From contig DAOWDD010000015.1 of assembly GCA_030639215.1 (NCBI GenBank), forward strand, positions 1-8,419: a DNA stretch of 8,419 bases, written 5' to 3'. The notes beneath the pieces are model-generated. The model searched no databases. It had not been told where the DNA came from and saw only the letters and a list, made by a program, of their open reading frames with translations. Source of the stretch: Dehalococcoidia bacterium. Its GTDB lineage: Bacteria; Chloroflexota; Dehalococcoidia; Dehalococcoidales; UBA5760. Within the stretch, counting starts at the first letter, position 1, and each line of letters opens with the position of its first letter. Shown here in pieces: positions 6,819 through 8,419 of the stretch. The position numbers and the translations under genes were made by a program.

Positions 6819-6848
6819 AGGCACGGACTAAAAGGTCGGTGCCTTTTT
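6819..6848 (+). terminator. Intrinsic terminator after tRNA-fMet
   Basis: AGGCACGGAC (6819-6828) pairs with GTCGGTGCCT (6835-6844) around a 6-base loop, with a single G-G mismatch. A run of five T follows from 6844. It would end both the tRNA transcript and any read-through from rho. It is related in sequence to the terminator at 8289-8324. Confidence 0.85.
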
Positions 6849-6871
6849 GTTTAATTATAACTTGAAGATAA

Positions 6872-6900
6872 TTGACAACAAATCCTAATAACGATAGACT
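6872..6900 (+). promoter_or_regulatory. Promoter of the triple-META lipoprotein gene
   Basis: A perfect TTGACA (6872-6877), a 17-base spacer and TAGACT (6895-6900, four of six matches) lie just past the tRNA terminator. A start near 6907 leaves about 31 bases of leader containing the Shine-Dalgarno. The gene therefore appears to be its own transcription unit. Confidence 0.55.
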
Positions 6901-6923
6901 CAGAGCAGTATTAGAGATATATC

Positions 6924-6929
6924 AAGGAG
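6924..6929 (+). promoter_or_regulatory. Shine-Dalgarno site that fixes the lipoprotein start
   Basis: AAGGAG sits eight bases before the ATG at 6938. It makes the longer frame opening at the TTG at 6872 unlikely; that TTG is part of the promoter -35 box. Confidence 0.85.
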
Positions 6930-6937
6930 TCTCATTA

Positions 6938-8200
6938 ATGAAGAAATTAGCTGTCATATCTACAGTCATCTCAATAGCTTTGTTGTCCTCCGTATTACTA
7001 AGTGGCTGTCTAATGCTGCCCATTCCACAACCAGAACCAACACCCACGCCTGAGCCAGAACCAACACCTACGCCTACGCCTGAGCCAGAACCCCAAACTC
7101 CTCCAGATGAGCCAGGAGAAACAGCACCTATAGAAGATATTACCTGGATACTAGAAGCCTACGGTGATAGAGGAAGCCTGAAAACCTTAATAGAGGATAC
7201 CGAAATTACTGTAGAATTCAAGAGTGCTGACAGCACAGCCGTCGGTTCTGGCGGATGTAACAGTTACTTCGTTGGTTATGAGATCGATAACGATAGACTA
7301 ACCGTAATCCCACCTATCGGAGCTACAGAGATGGCATGTCCCCCACCTGTCATGGATCAAGAACAAGAGTATTTTGGCTTACTCGAGACTACAGAAACAT
7401 ACCTGGTACATAATGACAAACTGATTATCTCTTGTTCGGCTAATAAGGAGATGGTCTTCGATGAAAGAGACTCTGAAGAAATACCCCCCGAGGAAATACC
7501 ACCGATCGAGGATATTAGCTGGCAACTGGAAGCCTACGGTGATAGAGGAAGCCTGCAAGCCTTAATTGAGGATACCAAGATCACCGCAGAATTCAAGAAG
7601 GCGGAGGGTCAAGTCGTAGGGTCTGCGGGATGCAACGGCTATTTTGTTGAGTACGAAATTGATGATTTGGAGCTTACGATAACACCCCCAATTGGCGCCA
7701 CCATGATGTTATGCTTTCCGCCGCCGATCATGGAACAGGAGCAGGAATACCTTAACTTGCTCGAGACTGCGGAAACATACCTAGTACATAATGAGAAGCT
7801 GATAATCTCATGTTCCGACAATAAGGAGATGGTCTTTATTGAGGAAATCCCATCAATCGAGGATATCAGCTGGGAACTGGAAGCCTACGGCGACGCGGGG
7901 AGCCTGAAATCCCTGGTAGAAGATACCGATATCACCGCAGAATTCAAGAAGTCTGAGGGTCGGGTTGTTGGTAACGGGGGATGTAACGGTTATTTCGTTG
8001 AATACGAAATCGATAATGATGAGCTCACCATAGTACCCCCACTTGGCGCTACCATGATGCTATGCTTCCCTCCGCCGATCATGAATCAGGAACAAGAGTA
8101 CTTTGACCTGCTCAAGACTGCGGAGACTTTCCGGGTCCAAGACGATAGACTGATTATTTCTTGCTCTGACAATAAGGAGTTGGTTTTCATCGAACAATGA
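6938..8200 (+). CDS. Lipoprotein with three tandem META (HslJ-like) domains
   Basis: The 420-residue protein starts MKKLAVISTV and has a lipoprotein signal peptide ending in LLSGC with the lipidated Cys at 24. A low-complexity Pro/Glu/Thr tether (about 28-64, TPTPEPEP-like) should hold the rest off the membrane. Three META domains follow (about 65-176, 188-302 and 306-420). Each has the family core: GGCN or AGCN, then YEID..LT..PPIGAT, a Cys, PPPxM, QEQEY and LIISCS. Each has three Cys at equivalent places (107/134/166, 232/259/292, 349/376/409). META domains occur in the heat-inducible E. coli HslJ, linked to novobiocin resistance, and in many envelope lipoproteins; the molecular activity is not established. 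Domains 2 and 3 are closer to each other (shared MMLCFPPPIM and ITAEFKK) than to domain 1. An odd Cys count per domain is notable for an exported protein. The gene lies between a tRNA and a partial copy of it. Confidence 0.9.
   Translation: MKKLAVISTVISIALLSSVLLSGCLMLPIPQPEPTPTPEPEPTPTPTPEPEPQTPPDEPGETAPIEDITWILEAYGDRGSLKTLIEDTEITVEFKSADSTAVGSGGCNSYFVGYEIDNDRLTVIPPIGATEMACPPPVMDQEQEYFGLLETTETYLVHNDKLIISCSANKEMVFDERDSEEIPPEEIPPIEDISWQLEAYGDRGSLQALIEDTKITAEFKKAEGQVVGSAGCNGYFVEYEIDDLELTITPPIGATMMLCFPPPIMEQEQEYLNLLETAETYLVHNEKLIISCSDNKEMVFIEEIPSIEDISWELEAYGDAGSLKSLVEDTDITAEFKKSEGRVVGNGGCNGYFVEYEIDNDELTIVPPLGATMMLCFPPPIMNQEQEYFDLLKTAETFRVQDDRLIISCSDNKELVFIEQ
7154..8194 (+). repeat. Tandem internal repeat of META units
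   Basis: A 27-base anchor that encodes EAYGDRGSL or a close form recurs at 7154, 7529 and 7880, giving periods of 375 and 351 bp. The anchor is identical at the first two sites and diverged at the third (codons for EAYGDAGSL). Further shared blocks encode YEID, PPIGAT or PPLGAT, QEQEY and LIISCS. The extra 24 bases in the first period encode an acidic/Pro spacer (EEIPPEEIPP region). Confidence 0.85.
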
Positions 8201-8239
8201 AAAATCGAAAGGTGCTTAAATAGAACACGGTTTTGATTT

Positions 8240-8278
8240 CCGACGTTCGTTCCGTTCGAATCCCACCCCCGCTACCAA
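8240..8278 (+). pseudogene. Diverged 3'-half copy of tRNA-fMet (direct repeat, copy 2)
   Basis: The stretch aligns with 6768-6805, from the 3' side of the anticodon stem through the CCA, with one extra base. From 8254 on, 24 of 25 bases match. It cannot be a working tRNA: no 5' half precedes it, and the five bases before the T loop (TTCCG) do not pair with CCCAC. It may be the distal attachment-site remnant of an integration, or a decayed duplicate. Confidence 0.75.
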
Positions 8279-8288
8279 TAGAAATACG

Positions 8289-8324
8289 AAAGGCATGGCT
8301 ATTTAGGCTGTGCCTTTATCTTTT
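8289..8324 (+). terminator. Intrinsic terminator, related to the tRNA terminator
   Basis: AAAGGCATGGCT (8289-8300) pairs along its whole length with GGCTGTGCCTTT (8306-8317), including three G-T wobbles, around an ATTTA loop. It is followed by ATCTTTT. It should end the lipoprotein transcript. It also sits just past the stop of the minus-strand gene at 8330, so it may serve both directions. Confidence 0.75.
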
Positions 8325-8329
8325 CGCCA

Positions 8330-8419
8330 TCAAATGGACCCAGCTTTGTTCAGCGCTTCTTTAATCCGGCTAAGGTGATTCTTTGCAGCATTGGCTAGAT
8401 CAATTAAGGTCTTCTTAAA
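8330..8419 (-). CDS. C-terminal end of an unidentified gene entering from the right edge
   Basis: On the minus strand the frame is open from the window edge for 29 codons to a TGA at 8332-8330. It ends ...RIKEALNKAGSI. The segment reads as an amphipathic, Lys- and Ala-rich helix (KKTLIDLANAAKNHLSRIKE), which looks like real protein. The stop lies six bases from the terminator at 8289-8324, a natural gene end. No family can be assigned from 29 residues. Its place beside a tRNA repeat makes an integrase worth checking for, but nothing in the fragment shows one. Confidence 0.5.
   Translation of the reverse strand, partial: FKKTLIDLANAAKNHLSRIKEALNKAGSI

Larger units (their letters stand above)
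6781..8278. mobile_element. Candidate tRNA-bounded cassette (no recombinase seen)
   Basis: The stretch is bounded by the intact tRNA-fMet 3' end and a near-copy of that end, in direct orientation 1473 bp apart. It contains a terminator, a promoter and the triple-META lipoprotein gene. Spot counts of single 60-base lines give 24 and 29 G+C within the gene, against 30 and 39 in pyrG and rho lines, so it may be somewhat A/T-richer. The arrangement is what integration at a tRNA gene leaves behind. However, there is no integrase, and a simple tandem duplication followed by decay would look similar. Confidence 0.3.

Noticed and set aside
6872..6937. Longer N-terminus of the META lipoprotein starting at the TTG at 6872
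   Set aside because: It would bury the lipoprotein signal peptide behind 22 polar residues. The TTG is the -35 box of a good promoter, and AAGGAG precedes the ATG at 6938.
8216..8278. A second complete tRNA gene
   Set aside because: Only the 3' half matches. There is no acceptor 5' strand or D arm, and the T stem cannot pair.

Overview
The window looks like a bacterial chromosome segment of mixed housekeeping and accessory content. Several traits point toward Chloroflexota, perhaps Dehalococcoidia: secreted proteins with Pro-rich linkers, CARDB-type and META-type lipoprotein or envelope genes, a CX2CX2CX5C iron-sulfur flavoprotein, and a pyrG-transaldolase-rho gene order. That assignment is inference from gene style, because no rRNA is present.

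Layout. (1) 7-1482 (+) encodes a Sec-exported, C-terminally anchored surface protein with a CARDB-like domain. It converges on (2) a minus-strand pair read ybeY (2574-2095) then an iron-sulfur flavoprotein (2061-1489). (3) The 294-bp gap 2575-2868 is a divergent control region. It holds a near-consensus promoter facing pyrG, with a 16-bp palindrome over its -10 box. (4) A plus-strand housekeeping run follows: pyrG (2869-4503), a TalC-type transaldolase (4535-5182), a 219-bp leader and rho (5402-6667). (5) Behind rho lies an initiator tRNA-fMet gene (6730-6804) with its own promoter and intrinsic terminator. (6) Next comes a lipoprotein with three tandem META domains (6938-8200), with its own promoter and SD. 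(7) After it lies a diverged copy of the tRNA 3' half plus a second, related terminator (8240-8324). A minus-strand gene then enters from the right edge (8330 to beyond 8419).

How it fits together. The pyrG-tal-rho run joins CTP supply, sugar-phosphate metabolism and transcription termination. It resembles a compressed form of the pyrG...fba-tal-murA-glpX-rho region I recall from Firmicutes. ybeY and tRNA-fMet serve RNA maturation and translation initiation. The accessory part is the 1.47-kb stretch between the intact tRNA and its 3'-half copy. It has the shape of a cassette inserted at, or duplicated around, a tRNA gene, with the triple-META lipoprotein as its only cargo and no recombinase inside.

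Points most worth a second look: the tRNA-bounded META cassette, a YbeY whose third metal-ligand histidine reads as aspartate, a Rho with Gly in place of the bicyclomycin-contact Ser, the palindrome over the pyrG promoter, and the truncated gene at the right edge. I saw no CRISPR array, rRNA, transposase or integrase. No intergenic stretch exceeds 300 bases.
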